Assembly (NCBI GenBank): GCA_963794475.1
Contig: CAWCDW010000002.1
Span: forward strand, 744,001-808,000
DNA from: GAS188 sp963794475
GTDB taxonomy: Bacteria > Pseudomonadota > Alphaproteobacteria > Rhizobiales > Beijerinckiaceae
Direction: 5' to 3'
DNA length: 64,000 bases
Shown: positions 25,387-35,294 of the stretch, one piece after another
How the letters are laid out: each line of letters starts with the position of its first letter
Numbering within the stretch: the stretch's first letter is position 1
Translations under genes and position numbers: made by a program
Notes under the pieces: generated by a model
Database searches by the model: none
Told to the model about the DNA's origin: nothing
What the model saw: only the letters and a program-made list of their open reading frames with translations

Positions 25387-28300
25387 GTGAGCCAAACCAA
25401 ATATCACGTCAGCCTCGACGACAAATACGACCTCGGCAAATCCTTCGTCTTCCTCAACGGCGTGCAGGCCGTGGTTCGCATGCTTCTCATGCAGAAGGAG
25501 CGCGACCGGCGTGCCGGGCTCGATACGGCAGGCTTCATTTCCGGCTATCGCGGCTCGCCGCTCGGCGGCCTCGACCTTCAGCTTGCGCGCTTGGGCAAGC
25601 TGCTCAAGGCCAATGACATCGTCTTCCAGCCGGGCCTCAACGAGGAGCTCGCGGCCACCGCCTGCTGGGGCGCGCAGCAAGCGGAAATGCGCGGTGAAGG
25701 GCCGCCATGACGGCGTCTTCGGCCTCTGGTACGGGAAAGGGCCTGGCGTCGATCGCTCCGGTGACGCGTTGCGCCACGCCAATCTCGCCGGCACCTCGAA
25801 ACATGGCGGCGTCCTCGCGCTCATGGGCGACGATCACACGGCCGAATCCTCGACCACCGCGCATCAGAGCGAGTTCCATTTCGTCGACGTGATGATTCCG
25901 ATCCTCCATCCGGCGGGCGTGCAGGAGATCCTCGATTACGGCCTCCTCGGCTACGCGATGAGCCGCTTCTGCGGGAGCTGGGTGGGGCTCAAGCTCGTCA
26001 AGGACAACATCGAATTGACCGCCTCGGCCGACGGCTCGCTCGAGCGCGTGAAGATCATCATCCCCGAGAGCTTCGCGATGCCGCCGGGCGGCCTCAACAT
26101 AAGGGCGAACGATGCGATCCTCGGTCAGGAGGAGCGCCTCCAGGAGCACAAGCGCGACGCCATGCTCGCCTTCGTCGAGGCGAACAAGCTCAACCGGATC
26201 GTCACCTCCGGCGGGCCGAACGCCAAGATCGGCATCATCACCACCGGCAAGAGCTATCTCGACGTGAGGCAGGCTTTCGACGATCTCGGCATCGACGAGG
26301 TGCGCGCCAACGATCTCGGCATCCGGCTCTTCAAGGTCGGCTGCCCCTGGCCGCTCGGCAAGAAAGAGCTGATGGCATTCGCGGCCGGCCTCGAGATGAT
26401 CATCGTGGTCGAGGAGAAGCGCTCGCTCATCGAGGTGCAACTGCGCGAGGAGCTCTACGGCACGCCCAATCAGCCCGTCTGCGTCGGCAAGAGGGACGAG
26501 CGCGGTGAGTGGCTCTTCCCGGTGAAGGGCGCGCTCGACCCGAACGACATCGCGATCGCGATCGGCGAGCGCGTCTTGCGCCATCGCCTCAGCGATGACA
26601 TCGAGGCGAAAGTGGCGCGGCTGAAGCAGGCGCAGGCGATGCTCGCCGAGGCGCAGGATATCGCCGTCCGCACGCCCTATTTCTGCTCGGGCTGTCCGCA
26701 CAACACCTCGACGAAGCTGCCCGAAGGCTCGCGCGCTTATGCGGGCATCGGCTGTCACTACATGGCCGTCTGGATGGACCGCGGCACCGAGACCTCGACC
26801 CAGATGGGTGGCGAAGGCGCGAATTGGGTCGGCGAGGCGCCCTTCTCGAAGCGCGATCACGTCTTCCAGAATCTCGGCGACGGCACCTACAATCATTCGG
26901 GCATATTGGCGCTGCGCTGGGCGGTCGATGCCAAGACCAACATCACCTACAAGATCCTCTTCAACGACGCCGTCGCCATGACGGGCGGCCAGCGCCACGA
27001 AGGCGGCCTCAAAGTCGAGCAGATCGCACAACAAGTACGCGCCGAGGGCGTGGAGCGCATCGCCGTCGTGAGCGACGAGCCCGAGAAATACGGGCCCGGC
27101 ATGCTTTGGCCGCCGCGCGCCACCTTCCATCACCGTGATGAGCTCGATGCCGTGCAGCGCGAGCTTCGCGCCGTCCCCGGCGTCAGCGTGCTCATCTACG
27201 ACCAGACTTGCGCGGCCGAGAAGAGGCGCCGGCGCAAGCGCGGCGAATATCCCGATCCCGACAAGCGCGTCATCATCAACGAGCTCGTCTGCGAGGGATG
27301 CGGGGATTGCGGCATCGCCTCGAATTGCGTCAGCGTGCAGCCGCTCGAGACGGAGTTCGGCCGCAAGCGCCAGATCGATCAATCGAATTGCAACAAGGAT
27401 TTTTCCTGCGTCAACGGTTTTTGCCCCTCCTTCGTGACCGTCGAGGGCGCAAGGCCCAGGAAGGCGAAGCCGGTGATCGCGATGGATGGCGAGGCCGAGG
27501 TCTCACATCTCCCTGAGCCCGACCTGCCGCCGTTCACCAAGCAGACTTACTCGATCATCGTGACCGGCGTCGGCGGCACGGGCGTCGTCACCGTCGGCGC
27601 GATTCTCGGCATGGCGGCCCATCTCGAGAACAAGGGTTGCGGCATGATCGACATGGCCGGCCTCGCCCAGAAGGGCGGCGCGGTCTACAGCCATGTGCGC
27701 CTCGCGAAGCGCCAGGAGGACATCCACGCGATCCGGGTCGCGGCGGGCGATGCCGATCTCGTTCTCGGATGCGACCTCGTGGTCACCGGCACCAAGAAGG
27801 TGCTCGCCGCCGTGCGCAGCGGCGCCACCCGCCTCGTCGTCAACACGGCCGAGTTCCTGCCGGGCGACTTCACGCGCAACGCCGATTTCTCGCTCCCCTC
27901 CGCGCGCATCAAACGCGCCATCACGGCCGCAGCCGGTTCCGACCAGGTGAGCTTCGTCGATGCGAGCACGATCGCCACGACGCTGCTCGGCAACTCCATC
28001 GCGGCCAATATGTTCATGCTGGGCTTTGCCTATCAAAAAGGCGCCGTGCCGCTTTCCGCCGAGGCGCTCGAACATGCGATCGAGCTCAATGGCGAAGCAG
28101 TGAAGATGAATGTCTCGGCTTTCCGCTGGGGCCGTCGCACAGCCCATGATCCTTCATCCGTCGAGGGCTTCGTCACCGCCGCGACCAAGCCGACGCAGGA
28201 CCGAAAGCTCTCGCACTCGCTCGACGAGATGATCGAAAGGCGCGTCGAATTCCTCACCGATTACCAAAACGCCGCCTATGCGCGTCGCTATCGCGAGCTC

Positions 28301-28888
28301 GTGGAGAAGATGCGCGCCGTCGAGGCGCAAAAGCTGCCCGGCGAGACCGCGCTCACCGAAGCCGTCGCGCGCTACTACTTCAAACTCCTCGCCTATAAGG
28401 ACGAATACGAGGTGGCGCGGCTCTTCACGTCCGGAGCATTCCAGAAACAGGTCGAGGCGAGCTTCGAAGGCGATAAGCTTCGCTACACTTTCCACCTCGC
28501 GCCACCCATTCTCGGCCGCAAGGACAAGACCACGGGGCTGCCGAAAAAGACGAGCTTCGGGCCGTGGATGATGCAGGGCTTCGCCCTCCTCGCAAAGCTT
28601 AAGGCCTTGCGCGGCACACCCTTCGATCCTTTCGGCTACAGCACCGAGCGCAAGACCGAGCGCAGGCTGATCGCCGATTACGAGCGCCTCTTCGAAGAGA
28701 TCGCAGCGAAGCTCAACCAGCGAAACCACGCGCTCGCCGTCGCGCTCGCAGCCATTCCTGAGAAAATTCGCGGATATGGGCATGTGAAGGCGCGCCACCT
28801 CGAAGCGGCAAAGCGCGAGGAGGCCGATCTCCTCACGAAGTTCCGCTCGCCCGAGCCCGAGAGTGCCATGCCGCGCGCGGCTGAATAG
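25387..28888 (+). CDS. Indolepyruvate ferredoxin oxidoreductase, fused subunits, one frameshift
   Basis: The protein oxidatively decarboxylates arylpyruvates (indolepyruvate, phenylpyruvate) to acyl-CoA with transfer of electrons to ferredoxin. About 1,166 residues after correction match the single-chain proteobacterial form. Order: TPP-binding pyrimidine and core domains (GYRGSPLGGLD near 55; GIGCHYMAVWMDR near 455), a Cys-rich segment near residues 633-685 for [4Fe-4S] (CEGCGDC and CNKDFSCVNGFCP), then the gamma-type domain (TGVGGTGVVTVGAILG near 720). It starts with GTG. The frame breaks at 25702-25703, where removing one C of a CC pair restores a continuous reading; sequencing error is the simplest explanation. 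Confidence 0.9.
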
Positions 28889-28917
28889 GGTTCATGTCAG
28901 GTCCGCTGCGGCGCTTT

Positions 28918-29104
28918 CTTCTCCCGCGCTCTTCGCGCGGGAGAAGGTGGCCGTCGCGAAGCGATGGTCGGATGAGGGCTCGCCGGAGGTTGGTGCACGA
29001 ATTCGCGCTGAGGCAAGGGGAACTGGGCGCGGAAGAGTGCTTGAAGCCCCTCATCCGCCGATCGCTGACGCGACCGGCACCTTCTCCCGCAGAGCGGGAG
29101 AAGG
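28918..29104. repeat. Inverted pair of palindromic REP-like elements
   Basis: Two near-identical hairpins occupy this gap. The first has a 12-bp stem (28918-28929 with 28935-28946, loop TCTTC) and the second an 11-bp stem (29080-29090 with 29094-29104, loop AGA); both contain CTTCTCCCGC/GCGGGAGAAG. Flanking sequence is also shared in opposite orientation: GGATGAGGGC follows the first and GCCCCTCATCC precedes the second. The pair is therefore one ~60-bp element present twice head-to-head. It lies in the 303-bp gap between the oxidoreductase and the acyltransferase, and could also act as a transcription terminator or mRNA 3' stabiliser. Confidence 0.8.
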
Positions 29105-29191
29105 AGGTGGCTAACGATCCGGCCTTTCAGAATAAAGGAGTTATGCGAGCCCGCAACGGGTCGGATCGCCCCGACGGATAAGCCAAGCCTC

Positions 29192-30661
29192 ATGCTCTTC
29201 ACCTCCCCCGAATTCCTGCTCGTCTTCTTGCCGGCGACGCTGCTTGGGTTTCATTCTCTTCGCCTTCTCGCGCGCCCGCAATTTTGCGTGCCCTGGCTCT
29301 TTCTCGCCTCGGCGATCTTCTACGCCTGGTGGAGCCCGCGTTTCCTTCTCCTCCTCATCGTCTCGATGCTGGTGAACTGGGGCGACGCGCATGCGATGGC
29401 GCGCCAACACGGGCTTAGCCGCAAGGCCCTCTTCATCTTCGGCCTCATCTGGAACCTCGGCATCCTCGCCTATTTCAAATATGCCGATTTCTTCATCTCG
29501 AGCCTCGATGCCGCGGCGGGCCTCGATTGGCCTCTCCTGCATATCGTCTTGCCGCTCGGCATCTCCTTCTTCACCTTCCAGAAGATCGCCTATCTCGCCG
29601 ACATCCATGCCGGCTACGCGAAGCCCGGCCCGCTTGTCGATTTCGCGCTCTTCGTTTTCTTCTTTCCGCAATTGATCGCCGGCCCGATCGTCCACCACTC
29701 CGAGGTGATGCCGCAATTTCGCGCCATGGCCGGCAAGAAGCAGGAGAAGGATTACACGCTAGAGACCGCCGTCGGCCTCACGCTTCTTCTCATCGGGCTC
29801 GTCAAGAAGGTGTGCATCGCCGACCAACTCGCTCCCTATGCGACGAATGTGTTCGATCATGCCGCGCAAGGCTCCTACCGCATCGGCCTTCTCGCCGCCT
29901 GGCAAGGCGCGCTTGCCTACACGGTCGAGCTCTACACGGATTTCTCCGGCTACAGCGACATGGCGATCGGGCTTGCGCGAATGTTCGGCGTGAAGCTTCC
30001 GGCGAATTTCAACTCGCCCTACAAATCCACCTCAATCATCGACTTCTGGCGGCGCTGGCACATGACCTTGTCGCGCTTCCTGCGCGATTATCTCTATGTG
30101 CCGCTCGGCGGAAATCGGAAAGGGAGCCTGCGGCGTTATCTCAACTTGATGATCACCATGCTGCTCGGCGGCCTCTGGCACGGAGCGGGATGGACCTATG
30201 TGGCCTGGGGAGGTTTGCACGGGCTTTACCTTCTCGCGAACCATGGCTGGCGCAACCTCGGGAAGCGGGCGCTCCCTCCCTTTCCCGCATGGCTTCTCAC
30301 CTTGCTGGCCGTGATCACGGCCTGGGTGTTCTTTCGCGCGAGCGATTTTGCGAGCGCCGCGAACATCGTGAAAGGCCTGTTCGGGATGAATGGCGCGGGC
30401 GATCCCATTCCCGGCGCCAAGAAGGCGACCGGCCTCCTGCTCGCGGCCGTCGCCCTTGCCGCGACCGTGCTCCTGCCCAACTCCCAACAGATCATGCGGC
30501 GCTTCACGCCGGTGCTCGGGCCGGTCGAGCCTCCGCGCGGCCTCATGGGAAGCCTCGCCTGGGCGCCCTCGCGAGCCACGGCGGCGCTTGGTGCCGTCGC
30601 GATCATCGCCGTCGTGCTCTTCTCCTGGGGCACGACCGAATTCCTCTATTTCCAATTTTGA
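29192..30661 (+). CDS. MBOAT family membrane O-acyltransferase (AlgI-like)
   Basis: A 489-residue polytopic enzyme of the membrane-bound O-acyltransferase family, like AlgI, which moves acyl (often acetyl) groups onto exported polysaccharide or other periplasmic acceptors. About ten membrane helices are visible. Family motifs include SFFTFQKIAYLADIHAG near residue 128, DFWRRWHMTLSRFLRDYLY near 283, and the catalytic His in GGLWHGAGW (His near residue 330). It precedes an SGNH-like partner gene, the same pairing as AlgI with AlgJ/AlgX. The modified polymer is unknown. Confidence 0.9.
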   Translation: MLFTSPEFLLVFLPATLLGFHSLRLLARPQFCVPWLFLASAIFYAWWSPRFLLLLIVSMLVNWGDAHAMARQHGLSRKALFIFGLIWNLGILAYFKYADFFISSLDAAAGLDWPLLHIVLPLGISFFTFQKIAYLADIHAGYAKPGPLVDFALFVFFFPQLIAGPIVHHSEVMPQFRAMAGKKQEKDYTLETAVGLTLLLIGLVKKVCIADQLAPYATNVFDHAAQGSYRIGLLAAWQGALAYTVELYTDFSGYSDMAIGLARMFGVKLPANFNSPYKSTSIIDFWRRWHMTLSRFLRDYLYVPLGGNRKGSLRRYLNLMITMLLGGLWHGAGWTYVAWGGLHGLYLLANHGWRNLGKRALPPFPAWLLTLLAVITAWVFFRASDFASAANIVKGLFGMNGAGDPIPGAKKATGLLLAAVALAATVLLPNSQQIMRRFTPVLGPVEPPRGLMGSLAWAPSRATAALGAVAIIAVVLFSWGTTEFLYFQF

Positions 30662-30666
30662 AGCCC

Positions 30667-31856
30667 GTGACGCCGCGCGCCTATCTCACGAGCTTCTTCA
30701 CCTTCGCGCTTTTCGGGCTCGCGCTGGTCGCGGCGCTCGGCCTCGGCGGTCGACGGCTTTGGCGTCTTCGGCACGAGGCTCATCGGCGCTTACCACTTTC
30801 CGCCCAATCTGCGCCTCTCGATCTCGGGCGACCGCGTCACCAAGGCGATCGAGATCGCCGAGCGGGAAGGCGACCGAGATCTTGTTCGTCGGCGATTCGC
30901 GCACGCAACACGGCCTCGACCCCGACGCGCCGGCGCTCTCGGGCGTGAAGGCCTATAACGCGGCGCTTGCCGGGGCGAGCTTGCGCGAGCAAATCGTGGC
31001 GCTCGATTATGCCCTCGCGCATGAGCCCGGCATCAGGCACGTCGTCTGGGGGTTATCCTTGGAGGAGTTCCCCTTCGCGATCGCGACCTCCGGCGATTAC
31101 GCGGATTCGGCCTTCGCAGGCAGCGGCCTCACCTCCGGCCTTTTGCGCCACCTCTTCGCTTTCGATTGGGTCAGAGCAAGCTTCAAGGCGCTCGTCGAGG
31201 CCGCCGGCCATGTGCGCGCCTCGATGAAGCGAAACGGCGTCGCCGCCTTCAACGGCGATCCCGTCGAAGGGCCCGCCATCGCGGCGCGCTTCGAAGCGGA
31301 GCTTGCAGGAATCGGAAGGGAGCTCCAAGGGGCCTTGCCGCAAGCGGCGCTCGATGAGGCGCAATCGGTGCTCGCGACGAGGCTCGCCAGCCTCAAGGCG
31401 GGTGGCGTCGACGTCGATCTCGTCATCGTGCCGATGCATGTCTGGCGCCTCGAATTTTTTCGCCATGTTGGCATCGAAGCGCAGCATGAGGCCTGGGAGC
31501 GCGGGCTCGCGAAGACGATCGCAGCCCTCGCCGCCGCGCCGGGCGATGGCAAAATCCGGCTTTTCGATTTCGCCAAGCCTCACCCTTTCGTCGAGCAGCC
31601 GGTCCTCGACCCTCTTTCGAAAGGCGAGCGGCGCTTCTTCCTCGAGAGCTCGCATTTTTATCCCTGGCTCGGGGAAAAGATCCTGGACAAGCTAATCCGA
31701 AAAGGGGGCTCGGACGAGGACCCACCCTTCGGAACCGAGATCGTACCGGGCTCGATCGATGCTGATCTGAGCTCCGCCAAATCCGATCTTGACGCCTGGG
31801 AGGCTTCACATCCGCGAGATGTCGGTTATGTGAAAGGGCTCATCCCGAAACGGTGA
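30667..31856 (+). CDS. SGNH/AlgX-like partner of MBOAT, two frameshifts
   Basis: Read across two frame breaks, the product is about 395 residues. It has an N-terminal membrane anchor (residues about 6-26), then GFGVFGTRLIGAYHF, the SGNH-type nucleophile motif FVGDSRTQHGLDP near residue 70, and a C-terminal ESSHFYPWLGEKIL that would carry the catalytic His. Such proteins complete O-acyl transfer to the final acceptor in the periplasm. It starts with GTG 6 nt after the MBOAT stop. Removing one G from each of the GG pairs at 30748-30749 and 30869-30870 restores a single frame, so the breaks are probably sequence errors; a true pseudogene is the alternative. Confidence 0.75.
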
Positions 31857-31921
31857 GCGAAGGCCGGCACGAAACGGCAGTTCCGCGCCGAGGATCGTGT
31901 GCCGACGAGGGATGCCGAAAG

Positions 31922-32500
31922 ATGACGACGGATGAGGTGTTGAGCGAATTTCGCGCCGCGGGGGCCTTGCTCGAAGGCCATTTCATTTTGACCTCCGGCC
32001 TTCGCTCACCGCTTTATTTGCAGAAGAACCTCGTCTTCCGCGACCCGAAGCGCACCGAGCGCCTTTGCCGGGCGCTTGCGGCGAAGGCGAGGGCTCGCTT
32101 CGGCGAGATCGACCTCGTGGTCTCGCCGGCGGTCGGCGGCATCATCCCAGGCTACGAGACGGCGCGCGCGCTGGGCGCCGAGGCGATCTTCGTCGAGCGC
32201 GAGGAGAAGGTGTTCAGGCTTCGGCGCGGCTTCACCATCACCAAGGGGACGCGCGTGCTCATGGTCGAGGATATCGTGACGACCGGCCTCTCATCGCGCG
32301 AATGCCTCGCGGCGATCGGCGCCGAAGCCGGGAAGATCCTCGGCGCCGCCTGCCTCATCGACCGCTCAGCCGGCAAGGCCGACATCGGCGTGCCGCTCGT
32401 CGCGCTTGCGAGCCTCGACGTGCCGGCCTATCCGGCCGATGCGCTGCCGCCCGAGCTTGCCGCCATCCCCGCCGTCAAACCCGGCAGCAGAGGCCTCTAG
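31922..32500 (+). CDS. pyrE: Orotate phosphoribosyltransferase
   Basis: The protein joins orotate to PRPP to form OMP in pyrimidine synthesis. At 192 residues it has the PRPP-binding VLMVEDIVTTGLSS near residue 118 and the preceding SPAVGGIIPGYETARALG. The ATG at 31922 follows GGGATGCCGAAAG; a longer in-frame opening from 31853 is unlikely. The pyrE-pdxJ-acpS order is a common alphaproteobacterial arrangement. Confidence 0.94.
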   Translation: MTTDEVLSEFRAAGALLEGHFILTSGLRSPLYLQKNLVFRDPKRTERLCRALAAKARARFGEIDLVVSPAVGGIIPGYETARALGAEAIFVEREEKVFRLRRGFTITKGTRVLMVEDIVTTGLSSRECLAAIGAEAGKILGAACLIDRSAGKADIGVPLVALASLDVPAYPADALPPELAAIPAVKPGSRGL

Positions 32501-32510
32501 GGATAACAGA

Positions 32511-33275
32511 ATGCCTGCTTCAACACCGCCATCCCGCATTCGGCTCGGCATCAACGTCGATCATGTGGCGACCTTGCGCAATGCACGAGGCGGCACGCGG
32601 CCCGACCCCGTACGCGCGGCGCTCGCCGCCATCGAGGCAGGCGCCGACGGCATCACCGCCCATTTGCGCGAAGATCGGCGCCATATCACCGACACGGACA
32701 TGGCCCGCCTCAAGGCGGAAATCTCGAAGCCCTTGAATTTCGAGATGGCGGCGACACAGGAGATGCTGGAGATCGCGCTTCGAACGAAACCGCACGCGGT
32801 CTGCCTCGTGCCGGAGAAACGCTCGGAGCGGACCACCGAAGGCGGCCTCGATGTGGTCGGCGGCCACAACCATCTCGTTTCTTACGTGCGCACGCTCGCC
32901 GACAACGGCATTCGCGTCTCGCTTTTCATCGAGCCTGGCGAAAGCGCGATCGAGGCCGCAGCGCGCTTGCGCGTCCCCGTGGTCGAGTTGCACACCGGCG
33001 CCTGGTGCGAGGCAGTCTCCACGGAAGATCGGGCGGGCGACGCGAAGGGCTTCGCCCAGTTGCAGCGTGGCGCCAAGCTCGCCAAATCGGCGGGGCTCGA
33101 GGTACATGCGGGCCATGGCCTCGATTTCGACACCGCGCGCCGCCTCGCTGCCGTTCCCGAATTCGTCGAGTTCAACATCGGGCATTTCCTCATGGGTGAA
33201 GCGCTGTTTTCCGGCCTTGGCCCGGTGATGCGGGAGATGCGCAAGGCCATGGACGAGGGCCGCGGCCTCCCATGA
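32511..33275 (+). CDS. pdxJ: Pyridoxine 5'-phosphate synthase
   Basis: The last enzyme of DXP-dependent vitamin B6 synthesis, condensing 3-amino-2-oxopropyl phosphate with DXP. At 254 residues it shows LGINVDHVATLRNARGG at residues 12-28, FEMAATQEM near 80, VPEKRSERTTEGG near 100 and EVHAGHGLDF near 200, all conserved in PdxJ. The ATG at 32511 is 10 nt after the pyrE stop. It draws on the same DXP pool that Dxs makes. Confidence 0.95.
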   Translation: MPASTPPSRIRLGINVDHVATLRNARGGTRPDPVRAALAAIEAGADGITAHLREDRRHITDTDMARLKAEISKPLNFEMAATQEMLEIALRTKPHAVCLVPEKRSERTTEGGLDVVGGHNHLVSYVRTLADNGIRVSLFIEPGESAIEAAARLRVPVVELHTGAWCEAVSTEDRAGDAKGFAQLQRGAKLAKSAGLEVHAGHGLDFDTARRLAAVPEFVEFNIGHFLMGEALFSGLGPVMREMRKAMDEGRGLP

Positions 33276-33664
33276 TTCTCGGCATCGGCTCTGACCTCAC
33301 CGACATCCGCCGCATCGAGGCGACGCTTGCCCGCCATGGTGAGCGCTTCCTCAATCGCTGCTTCACCGAAACCGAGCGCCGCAAGGCGCTTCGTCGCCAT
33401 ATCGCCGGCCCCACCTTGGCGCGGCGGTTCGCCGCCAAGGAAGCCTGCGCCAAGGCGCTCGGCACGGGGCTGCGCCAGGGCGTGTTCTGGCGCGACATGG
33501 GGGTCGTCAATCTGCCTTCCGGGCAGCCGACCTTGCATTTGACGGGCGGCGCCGCCCAGCGCCTCGAGGCGCTCACGCCTCAGGGCCTCTCGGCCTTCAT
33601 CCATTTGTCGATGACGGATGATCCGCCTTACGCGCAGGCGTTTGTGGTCATTGAGGCGCGGTGA
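33272..33664 (+). CDS. acpS: Holo-[acyl-carrier-protein] synthase
   Basis: A group I phosphopantetheinyl transferase of 130 residues that activates ACP. The conserved ILGIGSDLTDIRRIE at the N-terminus and RRFAAKEACAKALGTG near residue 50 hold the Mg- and CoA-binding Asp and Glu. It overlaps pdxJ by ATGA. The lepB-rnc-era genes that often follow acpS are absent here. Confidence 0.94.
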   Translation: MILGIGSDLTDIRRIEATLARHGERFLNRCFTETERRKALRRHIAGPTLARRFAAKEACAKALGTGLRQGVFWRDMGVVNLPSGQPTLHLTGGAAQRLEALTPQGLSAFIHLSMTDDPPYAQAFVVIEAR

Positions 33665-33684
33665 AGGGTGCGAGTGGCGAAGCC

Positions 33685-33726
33685 GTGAGACGTGAAAAGT
33701 GAGGAGTGAAAGGTGAGAGGTGGTAG
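33685..33726. repeat. Heptanucleotide repeat array (six units)
   Basis: Six consecutive 7-bp units of consensus GTGARAR fill 33685-33726 between acpS and the methyltransferase gene. The purine-rich strand resembles the minus strand of the larger array at 36.6 kb (GTGAAGA units), so it belongs to the same repeat family. Confidence 0.75.
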
Positions 33727-33780
33727 GCGCCCTGTGATCGGGAAAAGGTCCATCGCCAGCACGCCTCATTGGAGGCTCGC

Positions 33781-34278
33781 TTGAGCCGGCTCGACAGTTT
33801 CATAAGGCGCATGCAGGCGCAGCGTCTGCTCATCGATCATGCCGTCCGCGCAATCGCCGATCTCGAAGGCCCGGTGCTCGAGCTCGGGCTCGGCAATGGG
33901 CGCACCTTCCATCACCTGCGCGAAAAGCTGGCCGGGCGACGCCTCATCGCCTTCGACATCAAGGTGACGGCGCAGCCGGATTCGGTGCCGGCCCCCGAGG
34001 ATTTGGTGCTCGGCGACATCAAGGAAACAGCGCGAGGATTTGCCGGCATCGGCGCGGCCTTGGTTCATTCCGATCTCGGTTCAGGCATTCCCGAACGCGA
34101 TCGGGAAACGTTGGAGTGGCTGCCGGGGATCGTCTCGGCGCTTCTCGGGCCGGGCGGCCTCGCGCTCTCGGACCTCAAGCTCGACGACCCGCGCCTCTTG
34201 CCGCAAGCCTTGCCGGAAGGCGTCGCGGAACGGCGGTATCATTTGTATGTGAGGGCGGGTACGGCGAGCGGCGAGTAG
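33781..34278 (+). CDS. Small SAM-dependent methyltransferase-like protein
   Basis: A 165-residue protein with a class I methyltransferase core: VLELGLGNGRTFHHL near residue 30, an acidic strand end in IAFDIKV near 58, and GPGGLALSDLKLDDPRL near 128. I chose the TTG at 33781 because GGAGG lies 5 nt upstream; another in-frame TTG lies at 33769. No substrate is apparent. It follows the acpS gene after the heptamer array. Confidence 0.72.
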   Translation: MSRLDSFIRRMQAQRLLIDHAVRAIADLEGPVLELGLGNGRTFHHLREKLAGRRLIAFDIKVTAQPDSVPAPEDLVLGDIKETARGFAGIGAALVHSDLGSGIPERDRETLEWLPGIVSALLGPGGLALSDLKLDDPRLLPQALPEGVAERRYHLYVRAGTASGE

Positions 34279-34445
34279 CTTGGGATGAATAGTGAGGATA
34301 GCGTTCTCGCTGGCACCGAATAGGAGGAGCGTTTCAGGTTCGAGGGTCTCCGATAAGGTCAATTTTCTGAAGCCGCAGATACAAAAATTTGGACACGGCA
34401 ATATTGTCGGTTCTCAACGTGTGGGGGCCACAACGTTCTCTTATT
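34279..34445. other. Convergent gap of lower GC content
   Basis: The 167 bp between the methyltransferase and the isomerase-like gene are AT-richer than the surroundings and contain no recognisable gene or clear hairpin terminator. Confidence 0.3.
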
Positions 34446-35115
34446 TCAAGGCGCTACATCCGGGACTGCATCTGCCTCTGAACTGCGCCCGAGATCACGG
34501 GCGGCGGATCGCACGATCGCCTCCTCCAGCATGTCAAGCCGGTCCTGCCCCCAGAACAGCTCGCCCGCAAATGCGTAGAAGGGTGATCCGAACACTCCGG
34601 CGGCAAGTGCACGAGCAGTGTTGTCCCGATATTCGGAGCCCACCGCGTCGGCGCGCGCAGCTTCGAGAAGCCCAGCCCCATCGAAGCCGTGTCGTTCGGC
34701 GATAGTCATCAGCACGCCTGGGTCCGATACATCCTGGTCCTCCGCCCAGATCGCCCGCATGATCCCATTCACGAGATCGGCCACCGACAAGTGGCGCCGC
34801 TGGCCCGCGATCACCATGCAGGAGGCCAAGTCCACGTCGGCTGGGAAGAATTTGGGTTCGATGTTCAGATGCACGCCCAGCCTGGCGCGCCATCGCTTCA
34901 ACTCCACGAATTCGATACGCCCGCCTCTGCCAAGATCGTTGGGCGAGCAGGACGCCGCCGCTACCTGCGTACACGTCCTGCATTCGCATCGGAAGGTGGT
35001 TGATTTGAACGCCATGGCGCGCAGCCATTTGCACAAAACGAACGCCGCCTAGGTAGGCCCAATCGGACATGAGCCAGACGAAATAATCGACGGTTCGCGA
35101 CAGCTGCTCGGCCAT
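34446..35115 (-). CDS. 2-Hydroxychromene-2-carboxylate isomerase-like protein (DsbA fold), one frameshift
   Basis: Once corrected, about 222 residues match the kappa-class GST/DsbA-fold HCCA isomerases of aromatic degradation. The N-terminus has VDYFVWLMSDWAYLGG, the middle AYR-VELKRWRARLGV followed by IEPKFFPADVDLA, and the C-terminal part NTARALAAGVFGSPFYAF with the cis-Pro segment, then FWGQDRLDML. There is no CxxC, so it is not a thiol oxidase. The ATG at 35115 has a strong GGGAGG 7 nt upstream. Removing one A of the plus-strand AA at 34909-34910 restores the frame. It lies directly downstream of the box genes on the same strand, in line with a role in aromatic catabolism. Confidence 0.75.
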
Positions 35116-35294
35116 GAACGACCTCCCAGGTTCACCGCCCCCTTTGCAAATGGACCACCCCAATGAAGCGGGGACGAGCTGCTTCCAATTTGACGGCTGT
35201 CCAGCGTACCGAGGCGCATCGTCGTCGCCCTTGGCACCCGCGAACCTTTTAGGCGCCCAACCACTTCCGCGGCGCCCCCCTCACCTTTCGCTTC

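Noticed and set aside
25637..27382. 581-codon open frame antisense to the indolepyruvate oxidoreductase
   Set aside because: Low-complexity charged product, complementary to a strongly supported gene; a high-GC shadow.
30667..31856. Calling the SGNH partner a true pseudogene
   Set aside because: Both breaks are single-base duplications like those in six other genes of the window, and the rest of the protein is well preserved, so sequence error is more likely.
34292..34705. Plus-strand gene opposite the isomerase
   Set aside because: Pro/Arg-rich product lying antisense to a recognisable DsbA-fold gene; no support.
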